A stretch of DNA of 64,000 nucleotides from Methylophaga thalassica MP (GCF_000214595.1 NZ_AFIG01000003.1:558001-622000); one strand, 5' to 3'. Positions 1 to 9,139 are shown, counted from the stretch's first letter. The notes: generated by a model not told the origin, from the letters alone. A program made the numbers and translations.

Positions 1-1
1 C

Positions 2-763
2 GGTGGTTTGACTATTCCAGTAACCGGTCAAGGTGGCTCTTGGATTGTGAAATTGCCATCGTCTCGCTTTGACGCTGTGCCAGAAAATGAATATTCGATG
101 ATGGAATTGGCTCGCATGTTGGGGATGGATGTGCCAGAAACGCAGCTACTCCCGATTAACCAGATTGCTAATATCCCAGATGGTATTGGTAAATTTGGCG
201 ATGCTTTTAAAAATGCTCAGGCGTTTGTGATCAAGCGCTTTGATCGTGCAGGTGATCAAGCCATACATATTGAAGATTTTGCGCAAGTGTTTGGCGTCTA
301 TCCTCAAGATAAATACAAAAAAGCCAGTATGCGCAATATTGCTCAGGTTATCGGCATCGAAGGTCAAGACGAAGACATTGCAGAATTTACGCGTCGATTG
401 GTGTTCAATACCCTAATTGGCAATGCGGATATGCATCTGAAGAATTGGTCTGTGATTTACAAAGACAAGCGCGCAGCATCGATTGCGCCTGCCTATGACT
501 TTGTCTCGACCATTCCTTATATCCCCGATGATAGTGCATCGCTGAAGGTGAGTCGTAGCAAGAAATTCAGTGATTTCACGCTGGATGAGCTGTCACACTT
601 GGCGGCTAAAGCCATGCTGCCAGAAAAATTGGTGTTAGATACTGCCAAGCAAACCGTGGCAGGCTTTCATGAAATCTGGGCGAAAGAAAAAGCGCATTTA
701 CCGCTCACGAAGTCGATGATTGAAGCAATTGAAACACATTTGCGAAGCATACCGCTACGCTAA
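2..763 (+). CDS. HipA-like kinase, C-terminal part (5' truncated by window edge)
   Basis: The reading frame is open to the left edge, so the start lies outside the window; the visible 253 codons end at a TAA. HipA proteins are Ser/Thr kinases that act as toxins of type II toxin-antitoxin modules, usually by phosphorylating an aminoacyl-tRNA synthetase. What shows this is the GNADMHLKN catalytic-loop signature (about two thirds of the way into the fragment) followed by the metal-binding YDFVST motif, and an upstream GGSWIVKLPS strand typical of the HipA C-terminal fold. The cognate HipB antitoxin normally lies just upstream and would be outside the window; none follows downstream. It sits beside a phage-type integrase, which fits accessory cargo. 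Toxicity is inferred, not shown. Confidence 0.85.
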   Translation, partial: GGLTIPVTGQGGSWIVKLPSSRFDAVPENEYSMMELARMLGMDVPETQLLPINQIANIPDGIGKFGDAFKNAQAFVIKRFDRAGDQAIHIEDFAQVFGVYPQDKYKKASMRNIAQVIGIEGQDEDIAEFTRRLVFNTLIGNADMHLKNWSVIYKDKRAASIAPAYDFVSTIPYIPDDSASLKVSRSKKFSDFTLDELSHLAAKAMLPEKLVLDTAKQTVAGFHEIWAKEKAHLPLTKSMIEAIETHLRSIPLR

Positions 764-984
764 AATGAGAACCGACGCGTACAGAAATGCAGAGGCGCCG
801 GTCATAGTGGTTTGAAAGCTGTGTTTGAAAGGTATGTTTGGTGACTTGTGTTGTCAATCAAAGCCCCGATTGCCCCACTCCTTGGGGCGGTTCAAATCCC
901 TCTTATTCACCTTCTATAGCTTGTATATCAAGTGTTGCCCCATTGTCCCAACTGCCCACGGTAAGTGAGCAAATGGGTGGTTTG

Positions 985-1323
985 TTAGTTTCGCCTGATG
1001 GGCCTTTTCGGCATGCGGCTGCGTTTGCCATCGAAAAAGGCTAATACTCTGAACCAATAGAGTGATTCTTCATAACCCAAGCTGTACGTTGGGCGTGCAG
1101 GCGGGATAAGCCCCAGTTTGCGTCCTAGGCTGACAATCACGTAGAACGTGAGTTTTAGCGCCAGCCAAGGGGCGAGTACCACCAATGTCGACAGGCAATA
1201 CCGAGTAAGTGCGTAGCCTATACCATGAGGTTGATCGAGTAAGGCAATGCCAATACACCAACCAAGGCATGCCAGCATGGCTATTGGAAAGGTAATGGGG
1301 GCGAGTCGCATCATCAGTTGCAT
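985..1323 (-). CDS. small two-helix membrane protein downstream of integrase
   Basis: An unrecognised 112-residue protein. The ATG at 1323 is preferred over a start further upstream because it has a strong AGGAGGG ribosome site about 8 bases ahead and begins one base after the integrase stop codon, so the two genes are almost certainly co-transcribed. Two hydrophobic segments are visible (about residues 4-28 and 45-70), followed by a basic C-terminal tail (KRSRMPKRPIRRN). No catalytic motif is seen. Its position as the last gene of an integrase operon suggests element cargo, but no function can be assigned. Confidence 0.6.
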   Translation of the reverse strand: MQLMMRLAPITFPIAMLACLGWCIGIALLDQPHGIGYALTRYCLSTLVVLAPWLALKLTFYVIVSLGRKLGLIPPARPTYSLGYEESLYWFRVLAFFDGKRSRMPKRPIRRN

Positions 1324-1324
1324 G

Positions 1325-2581
1325 TTAACGCCCTCCTGTGTTGTGCTGTGAAGTGTGCTCAAAGTTCACCAGCGGTTCAACCACATCAGCCACGGTTTGA
1401 TGGGCAATACGGCGCTCTTCAAAGTAATCGTGTCGGTCGTAGATGCCCTCAACGCCTTTTAGCTTATGGTTAAGACAGCGTTCGGCCACGTTGCCTGCGA
1501 TACCCAAAGAGGCGGCAAGGCTGCGAAAGGTGCGGCGCAAATCGTGTACGGTGAAGTGTTCAAGTTTGCCCATTTTATTGGGTGGCTGTTTTTTGCGACC
1601 CGGTTCTCGACCAAAGAGTTTAGAAATGGCTCGGTTCAGCGTATCTGGCCCCATATGGGGACGATGGCTTGCTCGTCTGGCCGGGAAAACATAAGGCGAG
1701 CCACAAGCGCGGATTTGCAGCTCGTTAAACCAAGCAATGGCTTGGCGCGGTAAGGGGATGCTGATTGGCACGCCGGTTTTGCTGCGTTCTTTGGGTAGAT
1801 CCCACACGCCCGTGGTTAAATCCATTTCACGCCACATGGCTTCGCACAGTTCGCTTTTGCGCACGCCCAACACCAAAAACAGGCAGCAAGCGAGGTAGTT
1901 ATCGCGACCAAAGCTATTGATATGGGTATGAAACACGCTAAAGGCGTAGTGAATTTCCTCTTTGCTGAGCATCCTGTCTTTACTGGACTCCACGCCACCG
2001 GCATCGTCCACGGTAAATGCTGCGGCGGGGTTGTTCAGCGTTAAGTCGAGCTTTATCGCATGTCGAAACAACTGCTTCATGTACATTAATGTGTCGTTGG
2101 CGATGGTAGGGCGGTTACTTTCTCGAATGCGCTCTAATACTTCTCGTACATGTGTGGGGCGCACTGCTTGGATAGGGAGTTGACCAATCACGGGTGCAAT
2201 CTCTTTGGTAAAAACACGTTTGGGTATATTTGGGTGTTTTAATCGGCGACTTAAGTCTTTGGCATACCAGTCTTGAAACAGCTGGCTGACATTTTGGATC
2301 TCTGGGATGGTTTCAATAGCGCGAATTGCTAATGGATCTTCACCTTGCTGAAGTTGTAGCTGCATTTTAGACGATTCAAGTCGAGCCTCTGCTAAGGTCA
2401 TGCTTGGATATTGACCGAGCGTGGCTTCTCGTCGTCCGTTTAGGCTGGTATACCTTAGCATCCAATACGGCATGCCAGATTTTCTTACGCAAAAATATAG
2501 GCCATTCCCATCACTGTATTTTTTGTTTGCTGTTGCGGTGCGAGCATAAGACTGCACCTGAGTTGCGGTTAGTTTTGCCAT
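1325..2581 (-). CDS. tyrosine recombinase, P4-type phage/island integrase
   Basis: Site-specific recombinase of 418 residues that would integrate and excise a genomic island. The N-terminus (DGNGLYFCVRKSG, LGQYPSMTLAEAR) matches the DUF4102 arm-binding domain of P4-like integrases. The catalytic domain shows the R-H-R-H-Y set: Arg in LGVRKSEL (about 239), His346 and Arg349 in HDLRR, His372 in LNHK, and the nucleophile Tyr381 in IYDRH. Length and motifs are complete, so the enzyme looks intact. It reads away from yicC, and its upstream region holds repeated sequences that look like arm-type binding sites. The HipA-like kinase and the small membrane protein are probable cargo. Confidence 0.95.
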   Translation of the reverse strand: MAKLTATQVQSYARTATANKKYSDGNGLYFCVRKSGMPYWMLRYTSLNGRREATLGQYPSMTLAEARLESSKMQLQLQQGEDPLAIRAIETIPEIQNVSQLFQDWYAKDLSRRLKHPNIPKRVFTKEIAPVIGQLPIQAVRPTHVREVLERIRESNRPTIANDTLMYMKQLFRHAIKLDLTLNNPAAAFTVDDAGGVESSKDRMLSKEEIHYAFSVFHTHINSFGRDNYLACCLFLVLGVRKSELCEAMWREMDLTTGVWDLPKERSKTGVPISIPLPRQAIAWFNELQIRACGSPYVFPARRASHRPHMGPDTLNRAISKLFGREPGRKKQPPNKMGKLEHFTVHDLRRTFRSLAASLGIAGNVAERCLNHKLKGVEGIYDRHDYFEERRIAHQTVADVVEPLVNFEHTSQHNTGGR

Positions 2582-2618
2582 CGTTTGTTACTCTATATTC
2601 CTAAGAAATCGTTAAAAT

Positions 2619-2814
2619 TTGCTCACCATTGCCCACCACTGTTTGTTTATCGATTGGTTCGATAGTTGAGTGATTGAACAATCTGCAAGCAGCACGATAA
2701 GTGGAGATGGCATAAGGCGGTGGTGAGATAGATGCAAAAATCTGCTCACCAGATGCCTTGACTTTTTGCTTATTGAGTCAAAAAAACAGGGCTTGCCCAC
2801 CATTTTGCCCACCA
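2619..2814 (+). repeat. five copies of TTGCYCACCA, candidate integrase arm-type sites
   Basis: The non-coding stretch 2582-2932 (351 bp) between the integrase start and yicC holds repeats of TTGC(C/T)CACCA at 2619-2628, 2629-2638, 2742-2751 (first base C), 2793-2802 and 2805-2814. Two pairs are in near-tandem, spaced 10 and 12 bp. This arrangement just upstream of an integrase start is what is known for P4/lambda-type arm sites, which the N-terminal domain binds. The assignment is inference from position and repetition. No further open frame in this stretch looks like a gene. Confidence 0.5.
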
Positions 2815-2869
2815 CTTAAACAGCAACTGGTAACGGACATCTGCAAACCGATTTGGACGGGAAAAATAA

Positions 2870-2906
2870 AAAAGCCCTGTATTTACAAGCAAATAACAGG
2901 GCTTTT
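2870..2906 (-). terminator. Rho-independent terminator downstream of yicC
   Basis: AAAAGCCCTGT and its exact complement ACAGGGCTTTT flank a 15-base loop. Read on the minus strand the hairpin follows the yicC stop and runs into a T-rich tract. A 9-base direct repeat TTGGACGGG flanks the hairpin (2853-2861 and 2916-2924), close to the probable island edge. Confidence 0.8.
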
Positions 2907-2932
2907 AAGACATTCTTGGACGGGTAAAAAAA

Positions 2933-3805
2933 CTATTCGATATTTTGGATCTGCTCACGCATCTGTTCGATTAATACTTTCAGATCAACTGAGTATCGTG
3001 TGGTATCAGTATCAATCGATTTAGAGCCTAATGTATTGGCTTCACGGTTTAATTCCTGCATCAGAAAATCGAGTCGGCGACCGATAGGCTCATTCCGTTT
3101 CAATGTATGTTTCACTTCATTCACATGATTCTGTAAACGATCGATTTCTTCTGCCACATCGGCTTTTTGCGCCAATAGCACCATTTCCTGCTCAAGCCGC
3201 TCTGGTTCCAGACTCACCTCAAGCTCAGCAATCCGGTCTGATAATTTTTGTCGATGGCTGGCAAGAATATCTGGCAGACGAATTTTAGTTTGTTCTGCAA
3301 TATCGTTGATTTGCTCACAGCGTTGAATAATCATCTGTTCCAGCGCTGCACCTTCTCGCTCGCGGGTTGCCACTAAATCATCCAGCGCGTGTTTTAAAGA
3401 ATTCAATACGGTTGCTTGTAAGGCATCCTGATCCAGACTTTCAGTCTGAATGACGCCAGGCCATTGCATCACCCGTAAGATATCAATCGGCGCCGCATTA
3501 TCAGTAAAAGAAGCCAACTGTTGATAGTTTTCCATAACAGTTTTAGCCAGGCCTATATTCATTTGTAATGCATTCTGCGCTTGCTCAGGCACACGATAGC
3601 GTAATGCGACTTCCACCTTACCCCGACTCAGCGTGTCGCTGATCAGTTTGCGCATCGCCATTTCAAACGGACGAAAACTTTCTTCTAAACGAAAAGACAC
3701 TTCCAGATAACGATGATTTACTGAGCGAATTTCCCAGCTCAAGCTGCCAAGCTCAGTTTGCTCCTCATGGCGGGCAAAGGCGGTCATACTTCGTGTCACA
3801 ATCAT
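2933..3805 (-). CDS. yicC: YicC family endoribonuclease
   Basis: A 290-residue YicC/YloC family protein of normal length; the family is known as RNA-cleaving enzymes involved in RNA turnover. The N-terminal MTAFAR motif (MIVTRSMTAFARHE) and the conserved C-terminal GRRLDFLMQELNREANTLGSK segment are both present. It is transcribed divergently from rph, the same arrangement as in Escherichia coli, and ends 26 bases from its terminator, right beside the integrated element. Intact, so the element did not disrupt it. Confidence 0.93.
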   Translation of the reverse strand: MIVTRSMTAFARHEEQTELGSLSWEIRSVNHRYLEVSFRLEESFRPFEMAMRKLISDTLSRGKVEVALRYRVPEQAQNALQMNIGLAKTVMENYQQLASFTDNAAPIDILRVMQWPGVIQTESLDQDALQATVLNSLKHALDDLVATREREGAALEQMIIQRCEQINDIAEQTKIRLPDILASHRQKLSDRIAELEVSLEPERLEQEMVLLAQKADVAEEIDRLQNHVNEVKHTLKRNEPIGRRLDFLMQELNREANTLGSKSIDTDTTRYSVDLKVLIEQMREQIQNIE

Positions 3806-3882
3806 GTCCTATTTCTGAATTAATCTGACATCTTACAGAAAACCATTGATAAAAAGCATCTGCGGCAGTGATTTAGGGCAGG

Positions 3883-3888
3883 TATAAT
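3883..3888 (+). promoter_or_regulatory. -10 box upstream of rph-rdgB
   Basis: A consensus TATAAT lies 30 bases before the rph ATG in the 112-base yicC/rph divergent gap. No good -35 hexamer stands 17 bases upstream (CTGCGG). A GAGGAAA ribosome site follows at about 3903-3909. Promoter assignment rests on the -10 match only. Confidence 0.45.
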
Positions 3889-3917
3889 AGGTTAAATTTG
3901 ACTGAGGAAAAGCGAAT

Positions 3918-4637
3918 ATGCGTCCAAGTGGTCGTCAAGCCAATGAATTAAGACACGTCAATATCACCCGTAACTACACCAAACATGCCGAAGGCTCAGT
4001 ACTGGTAGAGTTCGGTGACACCAAAGTACTTTGTACTGCAACCGTTGAAGAACGTATTCCACAATTCTTACGCGGTACAGGTGAAGGTTGGGTGACCGCT
4101 GAATATGGCATGCTTCCACGCTCTACCGGTAGCCGCATGCAACGTGAAGCGGCCAGAGGAAAACAAGGCGGCCGTACAATGGAAATTCAACGCCTTATCG
4201 GACGCTCATTACGCGCAGCCATTGATCTGAAATCATTAGGTGAGCGCAGTATTACCATTGACTGCGATGTGATTCAGGCCGATGGTGGTACTCGTACAGC
4301 CTCTATCACGGGTGCTTATGTTGCATTACACGATGCCATCAGCCATTTACTCAACACCAGAAAGCTGAAATCCAGTCCCCTACATGGTCAAGTTGCTTCA
4401 ATTTCCGTTGGTATCTATAACGGCACACCGGTTTTGGATTTGGACTATGATGAAGATTCATCTGCAGAAACTGATATGAATGTGGTCATGAACGATGCAG
4501 GCGCTTATATCGAATTACAAGGCACCGCTGAAGGTCATGCCTTCCGAGCTGAAGAATTACAATCCATGTTGGATCTGGCTAGTCATGGCATCAGTCAGCT
4601 GATGGAAAAACAACGGGAAGTACTGGCAGTATCATGA
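3918..4637 (+). CDS. rph: ribonuclease PH
   Basis: Phosphorolytic 3'-5' exoribonuclease that trims tRNA 3' ends. At 239 residues it is full length. Recognisable stretches are [12 protein letters not shown] at the start, the [17 protein letters not shown] segment, and the [21 protein letters not shown] core carrying active-site residues. Start chosen at the ATG with GAGGAAA ahead of it. Its stop overlaps the rdgB start by four bases (ATGA), so the two are translationally coupled. Confidence 0.97.
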   Translation: MRPSGRQANELRHVNITRNYTKHAEGSVLVEFGDTKVLCTATVEERIPQFLRGTGEGWVTAEYGMLPRSTGSRMQREAARGKQGGRTMEIQRLIGRSLRAAIDLKSLGERSITIDCDVIQADGGTRTASITGAYVALHDAISHLLNTRKLKSSPLHGQVASISVGIYNGTPVLDLDYDEDSSAETDMNVVMNDAGAYIELQGTAEGHAFRAEELQSMLDLASHGISQLMEKQREVLAVS

Positions 4638-5239
4638 AAAAAATCGTCTTAGCGACCGGCAATCAAGGCAAGCTTCGTGAGTTTGCAGAAATACTCGCCC
4701 CTCTCAAAATCGACATCGTCTCGCAAGCCGATCTTGGTGTCATTGAGGCTGAGGAAACCGGTTTAAGCTTTGTCGAAAATGCCATCATCAAGGCTCGCAA
4801 TGCCTGTAAACAGACTGGCCTGGCAGCCATTGCTGATGACTCTGGTATTGAAGTAGATGCCCTGCGCGGTGCGCCGGGCATTTATTCTTCTCGCTATGCC
4901 GGTAAGTCTGCCACAGATAAAGACAATATTGCTGCTCTGTTAGACGCACTGAAAGATGTACCGGCTTCTGAGCGCAGCGCCCGTTTTCAATGCGTTATTG
5001 TCTTCATGCGTCATGCTGACGACCCGACTCCCCTGATATTTCACGGTAGTTGGCAAGGTCAAATAATGACGGAAGCCGTTGGTGAAGCAGGTTTTGGTTA
5101 TGATCCGATCTTTTTTGTTCCCGAAACGGGCTGCAGTGCAGCAGAACTTAGCTCAGAACAAAAACATGCGATCAGCCACCGTGGCCAAGCAATGCATCGT
5201 TTTGTGGAAGAATTCCCATACAATCGCCATCAGTTTTGA
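4634..5239 (+). CDS. rdgB: dITP/XTP pyrophosphatase (HAM1 family)
   Basis: House-cleaning nucleotide pyrophosphatase that removes dITP and XTP from the nucleotide pool. The 201-residue protein starts with [11 protein letters not shown], has the [13 protein letters not shown] motif, the metal/substrate segment [11 protein letters not shown], the GYDPIF motif and the C-terminal SHRGQAM signature. It overlaps rph by four bases, the common gammaproteobacterial rph-rdgB pairing. Confidence 0.97.
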   Translation: MKKIVLATGNQGKLREFAEILAPLKIDIVSQADLGVIEAEETGLSFVENAIIKARNACKQTGLAAIADDSGIEVDALRGAPGIYSSRYAGKSATDKDNIAALLDALKDVPASERSARFQCVIVFMRHADDPTPLIFHGSWQGQIMTEAVGEAGFGYDPIFFVPETGCSAAELSSEQKHAISHRGQAMHRFVEEFPYNRHQF

Positions 5240-5266
5240 TCACATTTTTAGCTACTATTTAATGTG

Positions 5267-5920
5267 ATGCTTCGATACCGGACTCCATTCATCACGCTAT
5301 TTTTAGCTTTATCTGCTTGTTCATCCCCCTACGCTGAGCATCCTATAAAACCGATCCGCAGTAGTCAGAGCCTGAATGATATATGGGACAATGATTATCG
5401 TTTTTTTATTGGTCAGCCCACTCCCGATCGTTTTTCAGTCTGTCACAGCATGAGCTGCTATAAAATCAGTGAAGCGAGTATTAATAAGCAGGATTGGCAG
5501 GACATTCTCACATTGTTTGCCAACACCGACAGTGCTGAAGATGAACGACAAGCAGTTCAACAAGCCATTGCCAATTTAGAACACCTGGTCGGAATACAGA
5601 TTGGCAGCCAGCATGATTTAGCTCGTAACCAGATAGCGTCTAATCGTTATGGTCAGATGGACTGTGTTGATGAGGCCACCAATACCAGTGTCTATCTGCG
5701 TATGCTTGAAAATGCTGGTGTTTTAACATGGCATACTACCGCTTCACGTATGTCACGAGGTATTTTTCAGGGTCAGGCGCCACACAACACGGCGACGATG
5801 ATTGATACACAAACACAGATCCGTTATGCCGTAGACTCTTGGTTTTATGAAAATGGAAAAGCCCCAGTCATTATCAATCTGGATGAATGGATGTCAGGCT
5901 GGGAACCGGAACAACAATAA
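5267..5920 (+). CDS. predicted lipoprotein with possible transglutaminase-like Cys-His-Asp triad
   Basis: A 217-residue protein; the ATG at 5267 is preferred to the GTG one codon upstream. The N-terminus is hydrophobic and ends in a lipobox-like LALSAC, so it is probably an outer-membrane or periplasmic lipoprotein. The C-terminal half contains a conserved-looking run: Cys in MDCVDEATN, His in PHNTATM and Asp in YAVDSWF, in the order and spacing expected for a transglutaminase-like fold. Family membership is an inference. The gene sits between rdgB and hemW and its stop overlaps the hemW start (TAATG), so it is read in that operon. Confidence 0.7.
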   Translation: MLRYRTPFITLFLALSACSSPYAEHPIKPIRSSQSLNDIWDNDYRFFIGQPTPDRFSVCHSMSCYKISEASINKQDWQDILTLFANTDSAEDERQAVQQAIANLEHLVGIQIGSQHDLARNQIASNRYGQMDCVDEATNTSVYLRMLENAGVLTWHTTASRMSRGIFQGQAPHNTATMIDTQTQIRYAVDSWFYENGKAPVIINLDEWMSGWEPEQQ

Positions 5921-7074
5921 TGTTCAACTTTACAAGCTTACCGCCTCTTAGTCTTTATATTCATGTGCCCTGGTGTGTGCGTAAATGCCCCTACTGTGAC
6001 TTTAACTCTCATGATAATCATCAATCACTGCCAGAACAGGCCTATATTGATGCATTGATTCGCGACTTAGAACAAGAATTACCTCTGATTTGGGGACGCT
6101 CGATCAATACGGTCTTTATCGGTGGTGGCACACCCAGTTTATTTTCAGCAGAAGCGTATGACCGACTTTTCTCGTCAGTCCGTGCCTTACTGCCCTTGCA
6201 ACATGATGCTGAAATTACTTTAGAAGCCAATCCAGGTACTGTTGAAGCGGGTCGTTTTAGCGAATATCGTGATGTCGGTATCAATAGGCTGAGTATCGGT
6301 ATCCAGAGTTTTGATCAGGATGCACTGCAGTCTCTGGGCCGTATCCATGACAGCAAGCAAGCGATCAAAGCCGTGGAATATGCCCATCAGGCAGGGTTTG
6401 ATAGTTTTAATCTGGATCTGATGTTTGGCTTACCCGGACAGGATGAGAAAAAAGCCAGGCATGATGTTGAAACCGCCATTGCCCTGGCGCCACCGCATAT
6501 TTCTTACTATCAATTAACGATAGAACCCAACACGCTGTTTTATGCTCAACCGCCGAGTCTTCCGGATGACGATCCAATTTATGACTGGCAGCTTGCCAAT
6601 CAGGCACGTCTGGCTGAAGCGGGTTATATGCAGTATGAAACCTCGGCCTACGCTCAAAAAGGCCATCAATGCCGCCATAATATTAACTACTGGCGCTATG
6701 GTGACTATATCGGCATTGGTGCCGGTGCTCATGGCAAAATCAGCAGTGCTTCTCCACAACAGATTCAACGGCGTGTTAAACAAAAACAGCCACAGAAATA
6801 TATCGATACGGCAGGCACAGAAGCGGGATTGCTTGAGCAAACTTTCGTCAGCGAGGATGAGGTTGGATTTGAATTTATGTTGAATGCGATGCGTTTGCTT
6901 GATGGCGTTCCCACACCGCTTTTCCAGCAACATACTGGCTTGCCAATTTCTACAATAAAACAGGCTATGCAAAAAGCTGAACAGTTAGAATTATTGCAAC
7001 ATACTATCGAGAGAATTCGGCCGACAGAGAAGGGGCAACGTTATCTCAACAGTCTCATTGAGCTATTTATATAG
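5920..7074 (+). CDS. hemW: radical SAM haem chaperone HemW
   Basis: A 384-residue radical SAM protein. The CxxxCxxC cluster motif (CVRKCPYC) follows the LYIHVPWC strand, and the HNINYWRYGDY motif typical of HemW rather than HemN is present. HemW proteins bind haem and deliver it to haem proteins; they were formerly called oxygen-independent coproporphyrinogen oxidases. The start is the ATG that overlaps the preceding stop (TAATG). Position after rph-rdgB is common in gammaproteobacteria. Haem delivery would matter here for cytochrome bd and the c-type haem protein in the window. Confidence 0.95.
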   Translation: MFNFTSLPPLSLYIHVPWCVRKCPYCDFNSHDNHQSLPEQAYIDALIRDLEQELPLIWGRSINTVFIGGGTPSLFSAEAYDRLFSSVRALLPLQHDAEITLEANPGTVEAGRFSEYRDVGINRLSIGIQSFDQDALQSLGRIHDSKQAIKAVEYAHQAGFDSFNLDLMFGLPGQDEKKARHDVETAIALAPPHISYYQLTIEPNTLFYAQPPSLPDDDPIYDWQLANQARLAEAGYMQYETSAYAQKGHQCRHNINYWRYGDYIGIGAGAHGKISSASPQQIQRRVKQKQPQKYIDTAGTEAGLLEQTFVSEDEVGFEFMLNAMRLLDGVPTPLFQQHTGLPISTIKQAMQKAEQLELLQHTIERIRPTEKGQRYLNSLIELFI

Positions 7075-7114
7075 GCATAGTATGCTTTTTGCACAAAGAC
7101 ATAAGGAAACGTTT

Positions 7115-7405
7115 ATGGCAAACCGTTCTCTGCTAATTATTGGCACCGCATTATTGTTTTTTACCAACCTCTGTCAGGCAGAAGTGATTTCCATTACGGA
7201 TCCCAGTTATGAGGTAGCTAATGATCCCTCAGGCATTGTCCGGCCCACCCGAGGAATGACAATGGTTCAGGTAAAAGAACAATTTGGGGAACCAGAGGCC
7301 GTCCGTCCGGCCGTCGGACAGCCGCCAATTACGCGTTGGGAATATACAAAGTTTGAGGTGGTGTTTGAGTACGACAAAGTAATTCATTCTGTTGTCGTCA
7401 AATAA
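7115..7405 (+). CDS. small secreted protein with SmpA/OmlA (BamE)-like domain
   Basis: A 96-residue protein starting at the ATG with AAGGAAAC ahead of it. A signal peptide is clear (hydrophobic core to about residue 22, then QAEV). The mature part contains GMTMVQVKEQFGEP followed by PPITRWEYTKFEVVFEYDKVIHSVV, the two-strand, helix-turn arrangement typical of BamE/SmpA-like domains. It lacks a lipobox cysteine at the cleavage site, so it is probably soluble periplasmic. It begins 40 bases after hemW. Exact role unknown. Confidence 0.7.
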   Translation: MANRSLLIIGTALLFFTNLCQAEVISITDPSYEVANDPSGIVRPTRGMTMVQVKEQFGEPEAVRPAVGQPPITRWEYTKFEVVFEYDKVIHSVVVK

Positions 7406-7435
7406 ATATCGAGACCACTAAATTAGATAGTCGCG

Positions 7436-7957
7436 TTAATCGTCCTGACTTGGTTCAGCATCAATATTCAAAAACCGTTTTAATGCCCATTTCGGCAGCG
7501 TTCCCATCCTTGCATGATGCAAAGAATCAGACTCAATAACAATCAACACCAATACACTGACTAGCGTTGGCAAAATTCCCAGACCACCGATCATGGCATA
7601 GACAGCTTCTTTCATCATGCCAAGATGCATATGACCGAGCACACCCAGGGTCGACACGCTGACAAGCAGTAGAAGAATCATCATAAAAAAACGACTCCAG
7701 CGACGTGCTACTTGCCAATGTGCCCAGACGAACTCACCCTCTTCACGTTTGACCCGACTCGATCGCCAGTAGGTATATCCCAGTGCCAAAAAAGAAATTA
7801 ATGGCACCAGGAATAAATACTTCATATACGTTGGACCAAACGTAGATATCGCGGTAAACACCAGAATATGATTGCCAATCAGGTTGCTTAGAAAAATATC
7901 ATGCGGCAACTTGGCACGTGCAATCTCTGTTTCGGTTGGTTCCGCGAAATGCGTCAT
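7436..7957 (-). CDS. hypothetical inner-membrane protein following thrC
   Basis: Unrecognised 173-residue protein with about four hydrophobic segments (roughly residues 25-45, 47-63, 88-108 and 118-142) and charged connecting regions. It starts five bases after the thrC stop on the same strand, so it is very likely transcribed with hom-thrC, but nothing seen links it to threonine synthesis. C-terminus is acidic (DAEPSQDD). Confidence 0.65.
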   Translation of the reverse strand: MTHFAEPTETEIARAKLPHDIFLSNLIGNHILVFTAISTFGPTYMKYLFLVPLISFLALGYTYWRSSRVKREEGEFVWAHWQVARRWSRFFMMILLLLVSVSTLGVLGHMHLGMMKEAVYAMIGGLGILPTLVSVLVLIVIESDSLHHARMGTLPKWALKRFLNIDAEPSQDD

Positions 7958-7962
7958 ATCGA

Positions 7963-9105
7963 TTACGCCATATTGTTCAAAATGGCTTCACGCACGGCAT
8001 CAAGCTCAGCATTTACGGTAACAACAGCAGATGTACTTTGTTTGATCGCTGTGTCAGGATCTTTTAAGCCGTGACCCGTTAAAGTACAAACAATAGTGCT
8101 GCCTTCAGGGATTTTGCCTGATTTAATATCACGCATAGCTCCCGCCAAAGATGTTGCTGAAGCAGGCTCACAGAACACACCTTCTTTTTCAGCTAATAAC
8201 TTCTGCGCAGCCAGAATTTCTTCATCAGAGCATTCATCAAACCAACCGCCCGATTCTTCTTTCACCTGCCAGGCTTTATCCCAGCTTTGCGGGTGACCGA
8301 TACGAATCGCTGTGGCGACTGTTTCAGGATCATCTACCATATGACCACGCATGAAAGGCGCACTGCCAGCCGCCTGATAACCAATCATCTTAGGACGATT
8401 TCCGACAATGGCACCACCTGCATATTTACATTTACCACCACAATAAGCACATGAATCGGTGACATGATCACCTGAATTACATGAATACTCACAGTAGCCA
8501 ATCCAGTGAGCCGTAATATTACCGGCATTCCCTACAGGCAAGCAGTGATAGTCAGGCGCTCGACCCAGTTCTTCGACAATTTCAAAGGCCGCTGTTTTCT
8601 GTCCTTGTAAACGATATGGGTTTATCGAGTTCACAATGGTTACTGGTGCGTGTTCAGCGACTTCTTTGACTAACTGCATGCCCTGATCAAAGTTACCTTT
8701 GATTTGAATAACGGTTGCACCGTGCATCATTGCCTGGGCCAGTTTACCTTGTGCGATTTTGCCGTCTGGGATAAGTACAAATGCAGCGATGCCTGCACGT
8801 GCAGCATAAGCCGCAGCTGCAGCCGATGTATTACCTGTTGAGGCACAGATAATCGCTTTACTTCCCTCTTCTACCGCTTTGGTCACAGCCATGGTCATAC
8901 CACGGTCTTTAAATGAACCCGTTGGGTTCAGACCTTCGTACTTCACATAAATATCGACATCCTTACCCAGCTCTTTGGTAATGTGGTTGAGCTTAATAAG
9001 CGGGGTATTGCCTTCACCAAGACTGATCAGGCGGGTATCGTCATTGACTGGTAAACGGTCGCGATAGCGCTCAATGAGTCCAGTGTAACGTGGTCGAAAT
9101 GACAT
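7963..9105 (-). CDS. thrC: threonine synthase
   Basis: PLP enzyme converting O-phosphohomoserine to threonine. The 380-residue protein has the PLP lysine at Lys66 in GSFKDRGM and the SLGEGNTPL and phosphate-binding VGNAGN motifs. Odd feature: between VGNAGNIT and RPKMIGYQ, where short-form enzymes have a simple loop, there is a cysteine-rich insertion with Cys205, Cys209, Cys219, Cys222 and Cys226 (C-x3-C-x9-C-x2-C-x3-C), which could bind a metal. It follows hom in the same orientation and is followed at once by a membrane-protein gene. Confidence 0.95.
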   Translation of the reverse strand: MSFRPRYTGLIERYRDRLPVNDDTRLISLGEGNTPLIKLNHITKELGKDVDIYVKYEGLNPTGSFKDRGMTMAVTKAVEEGSKAIICASTGNTSAAAAAYAARAGIAAFVLIPDGKIAQGKLAQAMMHGATVIQIKGNFDQGMQLVKEVAEHAPVTIVNSINPYRLQGQKTAAFEIVEELGRAPDYHCLPVGNAGNITAHWIGYCEYSCNSGDHVTDSCAYCGGKCKYAGGAIVGNRPKMIGYQAAGSAPFMRGHMVDDPETVATAIRIGHPQSWDKAWQVKEESGGWFDECSDEEILAAQKLLAEKEGVFCEPASATSLAGAMRDIKSGKIPEGSTIVCTLTGHGLKDPDTAIKQSTSAVVTVNAELDAVREAILNNMA

Positions 9106-9139
9106 AATAATTTCCTCTAAATGAATTCTTTATACAGGC

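Noticed and set aside
889-911. GGTTCAAATCCCTCTTATTCACC, similar to the T-loop and 3' end of a tRNA
   Set aside because: The T-stem does not pair properly (one mismatch and one wobble in five), no CCA follows, and no anticodon or D-arm can be folded upstream. It could be an old attachment-site scar, but it is not a tRNA gene.
838-1044. 68-codon plus-strand open frame between hipA and the small membrane gene
   Set aside because: No ribosome site, low-complexity odd composition, and it overlaps the 3' end of the better supported minus-strand gene.
2612-2815. 67-codon minus-strand open frame beginning MVGKMVGKPC
   Set aside because: It is a translation of the repeated TTGCCCACCA elements; the repeats explain the sequence better than a protein does.
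6514-6972. 152-codon minus-strand open frame inside hemW
   Set aside because: Entirely antisense to a well conserved gene with intact motifs; no family features.
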